In this document: positions 7,771 to 15,729 of the stretch, one piece after another | How the letters are laid out: the number at the start of each line of letters is the position of its first letter | Position numbering within the stretch: the first letter of the stretch is position 1 | Assembly (NCBI RefSeq): GCF_034522235.1 | Contig: NZ_JAXHLN010000001.1 | Coordinates: 1 to 40,708 of the forward strand | Direction of reading: 5' to 3' | Source of the DNA: Thiohalophilus sp. | GTDB taxonomy: Bacteria > Pseudomonadota > Gammaproteobacteria > UBA6429 > Thiohalophilaceae | DNA: 40,708 nt | Made by a program: the position numbers and the translations under genes | The notes under the pieces: generated by a model | Databases searched by the model: none | What the model saw: the letters and a program-made list of their open reading frames with translations, nothing else | What the model was told of the DNA's origin: nothing

Positions 7771-7810
7771 TCTCCGACTGCTGATCGGCTTACTCAAACG
7801 GCAGTAATAA

Positions 7811-7836
7811 AAAGGGCGGATTTCCGCCCTTTTTTG
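7811..7836 (+). terminator. Intrinsic terminator after cytochrome c4
   Basis: GGGCGG and CCGCCC arms extended by A/T pairs, followed by six or more T, 40 bases after the c4 stop. Confidence 0.9.
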
Positions 7837-8089
7837 CGTGGGTATACAGGTTTTTTTCGAATTGCGGAACTAACCCGGCGTGGCGGTGACTTATTTGTGT
7901 CAGTGCGGATATCCGCGGCGGTAACAATTCTAATACCACATCAACCGTATTCTGACAGTGCTCAAAGTGTGCAGTACGGGAACTCCGGTACAGGGAGATT
8001 GGCGGATCATACTTCCTGAATAATCCCGCGGTTAAATTTGCCCGAATGTGTGATAGCGTAGCGCACCAAATTGACAGTTATATTGGCGA
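7837..8089. other. Intergenic region before resB, no gene seen
   Basis: This stretch is more AT-rich than its neighbours and should contain the resB promoter. TTGACA at 8071-8076 is a good -35 match but has no -10 at a suitable distance before the start codon. I see no conserved RNA, repeat or small gene. Confidence 0.5.
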
Positions 8090-8092
8090 GTG

Positions 8093-10177
8093 ATGGTGAG
8101 TAAATCCCAACAACAAAAACCAGAAAAACCAGTCCGCTTGTGGCTGGAGTTCCTCGGGTCCATGAATCTCGCGATTACCATGCTGGTGGTAATCGCCGTA
8201 GCCTCGGTGATCGGGACGGTCCTGCAGCAAAACCAGCCCTATCAGGACTACATCATCAAGTTCGGCCCCTACTGGCACGCGATATTCAAGGCGCTGGATC
8301 TGTACGATGTCTACAGCGCCCTCTGGTTTTTATTGTTGCTCGGCTTTTTGCTGTTGAGTACCAGCGTCTGTATCTATCGCAATGGGCCGCTGATGTTGCG
8401 CGACATGCGCCACTACCGCCTGAGCATGAAGGAAAAGTCCCTGCGAGTAATGCGCAATTTTCGCGAGTGGACGCTGAACGATTCCCCCGAGGCGGTGGAA
8501 CAAACCTTTGCCCGCTACCTGAATAATAAAGGCTATCGGGTACGCCGCAAGACGGCGGAAGGGACGACTGTCATGGCCTTCATGAAGGGCCATATGAACC
8601 GGCTGGGCTATCTTTTCACCCATGTAGGTATCGTGGTTATTTGTGTGGGTGGCCTGATGGACGGCAATCTTAATTTGTCGATGAAAGAGTGGCTGGGCAA
8701 ACTCAAACTGGAAACCCGGGATATTTCCGCCAGCGAAGTGCCTGATGTCAGTCGCCTGGGCCCGCGGGACAACTGGTCCTTTCGCGGGAGTATCACCCTG
8801 CCCGAGGACAGCATTAGTAATCTGGTGTTTCTGAACATACGTGACGGCTATCTGGTGCAGGAGCTGCCGTTTGCAGTGGAGCTCAAGGAGTTTCGGGTCA
8901 GGTATTATGATTCCGGCCAGCCCAAGTCGTTTGAAAGTGATTTGCTGATTCATGATGATCAACTGGATACGCCGCTGGAGAAGACCATCGCGGTGAATCA
9001 TCCGCTCATTTACCGCGGCTATGCTATTTACCAGGCCAGCTTTGCCGACGGGGGCACCAAAATGGCGCTCAACGCGTGGCCGTTGTTTGACGCGGCTCCC
9101 GAACCGGTGGAGCTGGTGGGGAAGGTCAATGCCCGGCGCCAGATCGAGACCCCGGACGGCACCCTGACGATCGAGTTCGAGAATTTTCAGCAGTTTAATG
9201 TTTTTCCCGCCGAGCAGGTGAGCGCGAGCGGCGAAATGGAACAGGGCGGTGAAGCGGTTAGCGGGACTGACATGGTCCGCGGCGGTGAAATGGGCCGCAG
9301 CGACAAAAAGTTTGTCAATTTCGGCCCCAGTTTTACCTTCAAGTTGCGTCGCCCCAGCGGTGAGGCGCGTGAATATGTGAATTACATGGCGCCGGTAGAG
9401 CAGGAAGGGCACTATTACTTTTTAAGCGGGATGCGTGAACGTCAGGCGGAACCGTTCCGGTATCTGCATATTCCGGCCGATGACAAGATGTCCATTGACC
9501 GGTTTATGCGTTTTCACGCCTGGCTGAATGACAAAGAGCGGGTTCGCCGGATTGCAGAACAGAGTGCCAGTCAGGCCATGTCCTCGGCAGATACCCAGGA
9601 CGAAGACATGCTGCAAAACATTGTCACTTCCATGGTGCGTCTGACCAGCGAATTTACCCGGGGGGGCTATCAGGCGATCGATCAACGCATTCGGCAGACC
9701 GTGCCTGAAGAGCAGCAGATGCAGGTGGCGGAAACCTATCTGAAGATCCTCAACTCGGTGCTGGAAAACATGTACTGGGAGTTACTGGAGAATGAGGGAG
9801 CCGTCGCTGGAGAGGGTATTACTGCCGAACAGGATCGCTGGTTCGAGGATGCGGTGAATGCCCTGGCATCTATGGGGCCATACGGCTCGCCGTTCTATTT
9901 GCAGTTAACCAATTTTGATTTACGGGAGGCCTCGGGCTTGCAGATCACCCGATCACCCGGTAAAAATGTGGTCTATCTCGGCTGTGTTATGTTGATCATC
10001 GGCGTGTTTATGATGTTCTATATTACTCACCAGCGCTTGTGGGTGATGATTCGTCCGGAAGGCCAGGGCAGCCGTGTTATGCTGGCTGGCATGGGTAACC
10101 GGAATCAACGTGATTTCAGCAAGGTTTTCGATACGCTTGGCGACGAGCTGGAGCAACATTACGCGTCGCGCCAATAA
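8093..10177 (+). CDS. resB: Cytochrome c maturation protein ResB/Ccs1
   Basis: System II cytochrome c biogenesis subunit. Together with CcsB/ResC it exports haem and attaches it to CxxCH motifs of apocytochromes on the periplasmic side. The protein is about 694 residues. It has three hydrophobic helices in the first ~190 residues (around LAITMLVVIAVASVIGTVLQ, ALWFLLLLGFLLLSTSVCIY and the segment after MNRLGYLFTHVG). A large periplasmic domain follows, then a last helix near residues 625-650 (NVVYLGCVMLIIGVFMMFY). Possible starts are GTG 8090, ATG 8093 and GTG 8096; GGCGAG at 8085-8090 fits 8096 slightly better by spacing. The gap to ccsB is 20 bases, so the two form an operon. Use of system II rather than the Ccm system is notable for a gammaproteobacterium. 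Confidence 0.93.
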   Translation: MVSKSQQQKPEKPVRLWLEFLGSMNLAITMLVVIAVASVIGTVLQQNQPYQDYIIKFGPYWHAIFKALDLYDVYSALWFLLLLGFLLLSTSVCIYRNGPLMLRDMRHYRLSMKEKSLRVMRNFREWTLNDSPEAVEQTFARYLNNKGYRVRRKTAEGTTVMAFMKGHMNRLGYLFTHVGIVVICVGGLMDGNLNLSMKEWLGKLKLETRDISASEVPDVSRLGPRDNWSFRGSITLPEDSISNLVFLNIRDGYLVQELPFAVELKEFRVRYYDSGQPKSFESDLLIHDDQLDTPLEKTIAVNHPLIYRGYAIYQASFADGGTKMALNAWPLFDAAPEPVELVGKVNARRQIETPDGTLTIEFENFQQFNVFPAEQVSASGEMEQGGEAVSGTDMVRGGEMGRSDKKFVNFGPSFTFKLRRPSGEAREYVNYMAPVEQEGHYYFLSGMRERQAEPFRYLHIPADDKMSIDRFMRFHAWLNDKERVRRIAEQSASQAMSSADTQDEDMLQNIVTSMVRLTSEFTRGGYQAIDQRIRQTVPEEQQMQVAETYLKILNSVLENMYWELLENEGAVAGEGITAEQDRWFEDAVNALASMGPYGSPFYLQLTNFDLREASGLQITRSPGKNVVYLGCVMLIIGVFMMFYITHQRLWVMIRPEGQGSRVMLAGMGNRNQRDFSKVFDTLGDELEQHYASRQ

Positions 10178-10197
10178 CGACAGACAGGTGACAGCAT

Positions 10198-11376
10198 ATG
10201 GCGGTAACCAAGGAACAACTGAACGAGAGCTTCGGCAAACAGTCCTTCTTTAAACAGCTGAGTCTGTTCGACTGGATCTGGGCAGCGGTCCTGCTGTTCG
10301 GTGCCGGCTTTGCCTGGAATAAATACTCGGCACTGATGGACCATTACGAAGTGGGTATCCTGTTTGGTACCGCGCTGGCATTGATCGCCCTGGGCTGGTA
10401 CTGGAAAGCGACCCGCTATTTGATGATCGCCATTGCCGCGATCAGTCTGTTCGCCGTCAGTCTCTATGGTAATGATCTGGGGCAGGCCGAGCAGAACTTC
10501 TTCCTCAAGTTCCTGCTCTCCAGCCAGTCCGCCACCATGTGGATGAGTGCCCTGTTTGTCATGGCCACGGTGGTTTACTTTGTCTATCTGGCAAAACCCA
10601 ACGAGTTTGTCGGGCGCATCGCCAGCTCGATGGTCTGGGTCGCTACCACCATGGGTTTTGTCGGCCTGATGGTGCGCTGGCGCGAATCCTATCTGATCAG
10701 TCATGACATTGGTCATATCCCGGTCAGTAACCTGTATGAAGTCTTTATCCTGTTCGCGATCATTACCGCGTTGATCTATCTGTTTTATGAAGCGCGCACC
10801 AAAACCAGGGCGATGGGCGGCTTTGCACTGCTGATCATTTCCGCTTCCATCGCGTTTTTGTTGTGGTATCACTTCGAAAAAGGCGCGCACGAAATCGAGC
10901 CGCTGGTACCGGCCCTGCAAAGCTACTGGATGAAGATCCATGTTCCGGCCAACTTCGTGGGTTACGGCGCCTTTGCCCTGGCGGCCATGCTGGGACTGGC
11001 CTATCTGCTGGTCGACTGGCGTCAGCAGAAGAACCCGCAAAGCACCTTTGTGGCGCGCATGCCCACGCTGGATATCCTGGATGACGTGATGCACAAGACC
11101 ATCGCGCTGGGCTTTGCCTTCTTCACCGTCGCCACCGTGCTCGGCGCCATGTGGGCCGCCGAGGCCTGGGGCGGTTACTGGTCGTGGGATCCGAAGGAGA
11201 CCTGGGCACTGATCGTCTGGCTTAACTATGCCGCCTGGCTGCACCTGCGCCTGACCAAGGGCTGGCGTGGCGCCCCGTTGGCCTGGTGGGCGATCATCGG
11301 CCTGTTCGTCACCACCTTCGCCTTCCTGGGTGTGAATATGTTCCTCTCCGGCCTGCATTCCTACGGCGAGCTGTAA
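10198..11376 (+). CDS. ccsB: Cytochrome c biogenesis protein CcsB/ResC (CcsA family)
   Basis: Integral membrane haem-handling subunit of system II. 392 residues with about eight hydrophobic helices and the tryptophan-rich WWD-type signature near the C-terminus (WGGYWSWDPKETWALIVWL), which binds haem on the outer face. Conserved histidines flank it (GHIPVSNLYE, KIHVPANFVGYG and the terminal SGLHSYGEL). It follows resB by 20 bases, with AGGTG-type ribosome binding before ATG 10198. The pair would mature the cytochromes encoded nearby (c5, c4, the membrane c5 and the cytochrome-porin). Confidence 0.94.
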   Translation: MAVTKEQLNESFGKQSFFKQLSLFDWIWAAVLLFGAGFAWNKYSALMDHYEVGILFGTALALIALGWYWKATRYLMIAIAAISLFAVSLYGNDLGQAEQNFFLKFLLSSQSATMWMSALFVMATVVYFVYLAKPNEFVGRIASSMVWVATTMGFVGLMVRWRESYLISHDIGHIPVSNLYEVFILFAIITALIYLFYEARTKTRAMGGFALLIISASIAFLLWYHFEKGAHEIEPLVPALQSYWMKIHVPANFVGYGAFALAAMLGLAYLLVDWRQQKNPQSTFVARMPTLDILDDVMHKTIALGFAFFTVATVLGAMWAAEAWGGYWSWDPKETWALIVWLNYAAWLHLRLTKGWRGAPLAWWAIIGLFVTTFAFLGVNMFLSGLHSYGEL

Positions 11377-11399
11377 CATTTTTTCCGTTCTCTGGTGTT

Positions 11400-11594
11400 A
11401 ACGCAGAGGACGCGGAGGCGCAGAGACGCGGAGAAAGAACTTTAATGTTATTCTTTCGTGAAGGAGGGGGTGTTTAGCTGGGTGTGAGAACATGACTTGC
11501 CATCATGTTGCCCCGATAAATCAGTAGTTGATACAGGTCTCCGGGCCCAATTCACAAAACTCTGCGCCTCCGCGTCTCTGCGACCTCCGCGTTC
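11400..11594. repeat. Inverted-arm repeat element, CGCAGAGGACGCGG type, copy 1
   Basis: Left arm 11400-11435 is built of CGCAGAG and CGCGGAG units. Right arm 11560-11594 is the reverse complement (CTCTGCGCCTCCGCG, then CTCTGCG and CTCCGCG). The interior is about 124 bases. The right arm and interior are read through as the C-terminal tail of the minus-strand cyclic-nucleotide-binding gene. A second copy with the same arms but a different interior starts at 40565. Confidence 0.8.
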
Positions 11595-12119
11595 ATAACC
11601 GGACTTGAGAAGAGGCTGGCGGATGGGTCCGTTGCCGTACATGTACTGGTTGAAGCTGGCGATATCCAGGCTCAGCCGGCGGAACAGGTGGTCCAGGCTG
11701 ATAATAGCGTGCTCCAGCAGGTTGACGGCGATGAACGGGTGCTCGACACGCAGGCGGTTGTACAGGGTGCGGGTCAGTTTGAGCAGGCGGGTGTCGCCGG
11801 CGCTGGCGCGGATCCGGGCGGAGCGGGCCTGGCGGTCAAAAAAGGACATCTCGCCCATCACCTCGCCCTCCTTGAGGCGGCCGATTTCCACATCTTTACT
11901 GTGATTTTCAAAAAACAGAGCGACTTCACCCTTTATAATAAAGAACAGGGCCTCGCCGACTTCGCCGATATCCGCGATGACCTCGTTTTTTTTGAAGAAA
12001 ACAGGCTCGGTGAACTCCATCAGGGTTTTGACTTCATTCAGAGTGAGTGATTCACACAGGTGTTGCTGGTTGAGAAAATCGGCTATGTCGATCTGTTTGG
12101 CAGGTTTTTTCGTTGGCAT
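11448..12119 (-). CDS. Cyclic-nucleotide-binding-domain protein with repeat-derived tail
   Basis: Protein of 223 residues whose residues ~25-145 form a CRP-like cyclic-nucleotide-binding fold. The glycine turns (GEVGEALFFIIKGEVALFF) and the phosphate-binding-cassette region G89-E-M-S-F-F-D-R-Q-A-R-S-A-R-I (Arg99, Ser100, Ala101) are visible. There is no C-terminal helix-turn-helix DNA-binding domain, so it is not a standard CRP/FNR regulator; it may sense cAMP or a related ligand and act by protein contact. The start is supported by GAGGAG seven bases before the ATG. From about residue 175 onward the sequence (YERGGRRDAEAQ...) is translated repeat element, so the native protein may once have ended near residue 174. 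It is convergent with ccsB. Confidence 0.8.
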   Translation of the reverse strand: MPTKKPAKQIDIADFLNQQHLCESLTLNEVKTLMEFTEPVFFKKNEVIADIGEVGEALFFIIKGEVALFFENHSKDVEIGRLKEGEVMGEMSFFDRQARSARIRASAGDTRLLKLTRTLYNRLRVEHPFIAVNLLEHAIISLDHLFRRLSLDIASFNQYMYGNGPIRQPLLKSGYERGGRRDAEAQSFVNWARRPVSTTDLSGQHDGKSCSHTQLNTPSFTKE

Positions 12120-12250
12120 GGCAATCTCCTCATTGTGCAGGGTGTAGCTTACCGGATGCGGGTTGTGAGGGGAATCGAGGGACTGTCACTTGCTTCGTGT
12201 AGTGAGTTTGAATAGTCTGATAATTATTAGCGGTATGAGAGGAGTGATTA

Positions 12251-12901
12251 ATGAAAATGATTTTGCGTACATGGGCACCGATTTTGGTCCTGGCTCTGCT
12301 GAGCACGGCGCCGGCGACAGCGGAGTATGCCGAGGGGATCGAATATCGGAGCATCTCGCCGGCGGTGGGGAAGTTGACGGACAAGCCCCGGGAGGTCGTG
12401 GAGCTGTTCTGGTACGGCTGCCCGCACTGTTATAACTTCGAGCCGAAAATCAACAACTGGGTCGAGAGCAAGCCGGAAAACGTCGGCTTCGAACGCGTGC
12501 CGGCCGTATTCATGCATCCGCGGACCGGGCAACCCAATCCCAAATGGGCCTTCCATGCCAAGCTATTCTATACCGCCGAGCTTTTGGGTGTGCTTGATAA
12601 AATCCACGAACCTCTGTTTGAGCGGATCCATGAAAAAGGTCAGCATATTCATACCAGCAGTGAAGCGGAAGCCTTTTTTGCCGAGTTTGGTGTCGACGCC
12701 GAAAGTTTCAATAACACACTCAACTCGTTCGCGGTCGACAGTAAAGTTCGCCGGGCGATTGAGCTGACCAGGCGATACGGCACCGGCGGTGTCCCGACCT
12801 TGATCATCGATGGCAAATATATTACCGACGGCCCCATGTCGGGTGGTCACGATGCAATGCTGGGTGTTGTAAAGCAATTACTGAATGAAAAGACTGAATA
12901 G
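12251..12901 (+). CDS. dsbA: Periplasmic thiol:disulfide oxidoreductase DsbA
   Basis: Catalyses disulfide formation in exported proteins and is re-oxidised by DsbB. 216 residues: signal peptide about 1-24 (PATAE), thioredoxin fold with active site C57-P-H-C60 in ELFWYGCPHC, helical insertion in the middle, and the cis-proline loop GGVP (Pro182). Length matches the DsbA family. GAGAGGAG lies about eight bases before the ATG. It is divergent from the cyclic-nucleotide-binding gene. In Pseudomonas dsbA also follows the cytochrome c4 gene, as I recall. It would act on cysteines of exported proteins, including apocytochromes before haem ligation. Confidence 0.95.
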   Translation: MKMILRTWAPILVLALLSTAPATAEYAEGIEYRSISPAVGKLTDKPREVVELFWYGCPHCYNFEPKINNWVESKPENVGFERVPAVFMHPRTGQPNPKWAFHAKLFYTAELLGVLDKIHEPLFERIHEKGQHIHTSSEAEAFFAEFGVDAESFNNTLNSFAVDSKVRRAIELTRRYGTGGVPTLIIDGKYITDGPMSGGHDAMLGVVKQLLNEKTE

Positions 12902-13086
12902 TTCGATTCTTTTGTTTGGCATCGCGAGGATGAATTACAAATCATAAGTTAATCCGGAGAGTTATGGCGGGAGGGAGCGATAACCGCCTGATTCGATCGT
13001 TGCAGACGTTGTCCGGGCTCAACCAAACGAGAGGATAAGCTCCTCAGGCTTAACCGCCCGAAATTAAACAGCAGGAGAAAGAGTCA

Positions 13087-14718
13087 ATGAAAGCCGCGGA
13101 ACTGTTCGTGCGCTGTCTCGAACACGAGGAAGTTGAATATGTTTTTGGCATTCCCGGGGAAGAGAACCTGGATGTCATGGATGCACTGCTGGACTCGGAT
13201 ATCAACTTCGTTACCACTCGTCATGAGCAGGGTGCGGCATTCATGGCCGATGTTTACGGGCGGCTCACCGGCAAGGCCGGCGTCTGCCTGGGTACGCTGG
13301 GACCGGGCGCGACCAACCTGTTCACCGGCGTGGCGGATGCGAATATGGACCATGCCCCGCTGGTCGCCATAGCCGGCCAGGCCAGCACACACCGGCTGCA
13401 CAAAGAGTCGCACCAGGTCCTCGATCTGGAAGAGATCTTCCGTGCGATCACCAAATACTCATCGCGTTTACTGAGCCCGGACATCATTCCCGAGGTTGTA
13501 CGCAAAGCCTTCAAGGTGGCGCAGACCGAAAAGAGCGGTGCCTGTTTTATCGAGTTTCCGGAAAATATTGCGGAAATGGAGATCGACGATCGGCCCCTGC
13601 CCGTTAGCTATCCGTATCCGCCCGAGCCGCCGGGAGAAAAAGTGGATCGGGCCGCAGACCTTATCTCGCGGGCGAAGAACCCGATAATCCTGGCTGGCAA
13701 CGGCGTTATTCGCAGCCGTGCCTGGCAGCAGTTGGCCGACTTTGCCGAGAAAATGCGGATTCCGGTGGCGAACACCTTCATGGCCAAGGGGGTCATTCCG
13801 TTCAAGCACTCCATGGCGCTGGGAAGCGCCGGCCTTCAGGCGAATGACTATGTCAGTTGTGGTTTTAGCAAGGCCGATGTGATCATCTGCGTGGGTTACG
13901 ATCTGGTCGAATATCACCCCTATCTCTGGCATCCGACCAAGGATCGCACCATTATTCACATTGACAACTCACCAGCCGAAGTCGATGCATTTTATCCGGT
14001 GAGTGTCGGTGTGGTTGGCGATATAAAGCATTCATTGTTACGGATCATGCAAGTGGCCAGCCCGCACACAGGTACGGCAATGAAGAGCCTGCGCAAGGCA
14101 CTGATCGAGGACATGAACCAGCACAAGGATGACACCACGATCCCGCTCAAGCCGCAGAAAATCATCTGGGACCTGCGCACGGCGATGGATTTGGAGGATA
14201 TTGCGCTGTGCGATGTAGGTGCGCACAAGATGTGGATGGCACGCATGTTCCGTTGTGAATTTCCGAATACCTGTTTGATCTCCAACGGCTTTGCCAGCAT
14301 GGGTATTGCTGTGCCCGGTGCGGTTGCCGCCAAACTGGCTTTTCCGGATCGCAAAGTGGTGGCGGTCACCGGTGACGCCGGGTTTATGATGAATTCTCAG
14401 GAGATCGAAACCGCGATGCGTATGAAAACCCCGATGGTCATTCTGATCTGGAACGACAACGGTTACGGTTTGATCGAATGGAAGCAAATGAGCAGTTTTG
14501 GGCGCAAGTCGCATGTTGATTTTAACAACCCGGATTTCGTCAAATATGCCGAATCATTTGGCGCCAGGGGTTATCGGATTGAAAAGGGCGAGGACCTGCT
14601 CCCGACACTAAAAACCGCCCTGGCTGATAACACCGTAAGTATTATCGACTGTCCGGTTGATTATAGTGAAAATCTCAAGTTGACCCAGAAGCTGGGTGAG
14701 ATGATTTGTCCGATCTAG
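13087..14718 (+). CDS. Acetolactate synthase large subunit (catabolic/AlsS-like)
   Basis: Thiamine-diphosphate enzyme that joins two pyruvates to acetolactate and CO2. 543 residues in three domains. The N-terminal domain has catalytic Glu47 in TTRHEQGAAFMADVYGR. The central domain is at about 190-330. The C-terminal cofactor domain has the GDAGF...N motif from about residue 429 (VTGDAGFMMNSQE, WNDNGYG). No small regulatory subunit gene (ilvN/ilvH) or acetolactate decarboxylase lies nearby, which favours a stand-alone or unorthodox member over biosynthetic IlvB. A related thiamine-diphosphate decarboxylase role cannot be excluded. CAGGAGAAAG precedes the ATG. The 185-base gap after dsbA holds no other gene. 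The next gene starts 11 bases downstream. Confidence 0.85.
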   Translation: MKAAELFVRCLEHEEVEYVFGIPGEENLDVMDALLDSDINFVTTRHEQGAAFMADVYGRLTGKAGVCLGTLGPGATNLFTGVADANMDHAPLVAIAGQASTHRLHKESHQVLDLEEIFRAITKYSSRLLSPDIIPEVVRKAFKVAQTEKSGACFIEFPENIAEMEIDDRPLPVSYPYPPEPPGEKVDRAADLISRAKNPIILAGNGVIRSRAWQQLADFAEKMRIPVANTFMAKGVIPFKHSMALGSAGLQANDYVSCGFSKADVIICVGYDLVEYHPYLWHPTKDRTIIHIDNSPAEVDAFYPVSVGVVGDIKHSLLRIMQVASPHTGTAMKSLRKALIEDMNQHKDDTTIPLKPQKIIWDLRTAMDLEDIALCDVGAHKMWMARMFRCEFPNTCLISNGFASMGIAVPGAVAAKLAFPDRKVVAVTGDAGFMMNSQEIETAMRMKTPMVILIWNDNGYGLIEWKQMSSFGRKSHVDFNNPDFVKYAESFGARGYRIEKGEDLLPTLKTALADNTVSIIDCPVDYSENLKLTQKLGEMICPI

Positions 14719-14729
14719 ATTGAGTAATC

Positions 14730-15584
14730 ATGCCTCATAAAATTGAAACCCGGCCGGAGGCGCAAATACTGAGAATTCTCAGTTACAACGTCCAGGTCGG
14801 GATCAAAACCAGTCGCCCGCATCAATACCTGACGGGAAGCTGGCGGCATGTCCTGCCATGCGCCAAGCGTTTGGGTAACCTGGATCTTGCCGCGCAAGTA
14901 ATGAAAGATTTTGATATCGTCGGTGTACAGGAAGTGGATGCTGGCAGTCTGCGCAGCAACTTCATCAATCTGACCGAATATCTTGCGGAACGGGGCAATT
15001 TCCCTTACTGGCATCATCAGATCAATCGGCGCTTTGGGCGCCTTGCCCAGCACAGCAACGGTCTGCTCAGCCACTTTCATCCCGCCGAAGTCAGGGATCT
15101 TCGTCTTCCGGGTCTGATTCCCGGTAGACAGGCTATTCTTGCCCGATACGATTCGGGAGGAGATACACTGGCCGTGATCGTCGTGCATCTTGCGCTCAGT
15201 CGCCGGGCGCGACTGATGCAGATGGATTATCTGGCGGATATCGTCAACAGCTTTCCGCATGCGATTATCATGGGTGATATGAATTGCCGTCACGATAGTA
15301 AAGAGATGCAGCATTTGATCAGGCTTACACGACTGCATGAGCCTATAAAGGATCTGCATACATTCCCGAGCTGGCGCCCGCAACACAATATCGATCACAT
15401 TCTTGTCACATCCGAGCTGACGGTGAGTAAAGCCAAGGAACTGGAGCATTTTGGCTCGGATCATCTGCCAATGATGATGGAGGTACGTCTTCCTGAAGGC
15501 ATGGAGTTTCATCGCTATCAGCGTAGCAAGCCAGTGAAGTTGAACGACTATCTGCAAAATCATGACGATTTTTCAGGTTTATAA
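14730..15584 (+). CDS. Endonuclease/exonuclease/phosphatase family protein
   Basis: Metal-dependent phosphohydrolase of the EEP superfamily, 284 residues. The catalytic motifs are in order: SYN (Asn20), QEVD (Glu68), HLAL, GDMN (Asp183, Asn185), IDHIL, and SDHLP (Asp244, His245). There is no signal peptide, so a cytosolic role on nucleic acid, phosphoinositide-like or nucleotide substrates is possible, but the substrate is unknown. It starts 11 bases after the acetolactate synthase stop, with no strong ribosome-binding site, suggesting translational coupling. An EEP gene near dsbA is part of the order I recall from Pseudomonas; here the acetolactate synthase gene sits between them. Confidence 0.88.
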   Translation: MPHKIETRPEAQILRILSYNVQVGIKTSRPHQYLTGSWRHVLPCAKRLGNLDLAAQVMKDFDIVGVQEVDAGSLRSNFINLTEYLAERGNFPYWHHQINRRFGRLAQHSNGLLSHFHPAEVRDLRLPGLIPGRQAILARYDSGGDTLAVIVVHLALSRRARLMQMDYLADIVNSFPHAIIMGDMNCRHDSKEMQHLIRLTRLHEPIKDLHTFPSWRPQHNIDHILVTSELTVSKAKELEHFGSDHLPMMMEVRLPEGMEFHRYQRSKPVKLNDYLQNHDDFSGL

Positions 15585-15633
15585 CAATGATACTCCGCGC
15601 TAACCGAAATAAAGCCTGATGTTTTTAATCGGA

Positions 15634-15660
15634 TTGACAAAGTTGTTTGCCGACTATCCG
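15634..15660 (+). promoter_or_regulatory. Possible promoter of nifJ
   Basis: A perfect -35 TTGACA (15634-15639) is followed after 15 bases by TATCCG (15655-15660). The short spacer and weak -10 make this tentative. No FNR box is visible here. Confidence 0.3.
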
Positions 15661-15729
15661 TAGACGAAACAGACAGGACGATCTAATCTTTGGTGGTGAA
15701 CAAGCTGACATAAAAGGATGTGCTGCGCC

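Noticed and set aside
10159-11379. A 406-codon minus-strand open frame opposite ccsB
   Set aside because: Its translation is low-complexity (Gln, Gly, His rich) and the plus strand encodes a clear CcsB with the WWD motif.
11448-12119. Assignment as a CRP/FNR transcription factor controlling the nearby FNR boxes
   Set aside because: No helix-turn-helix domain and no N-terminal cysteine cluster; the C-terminal part is repeat-derived.
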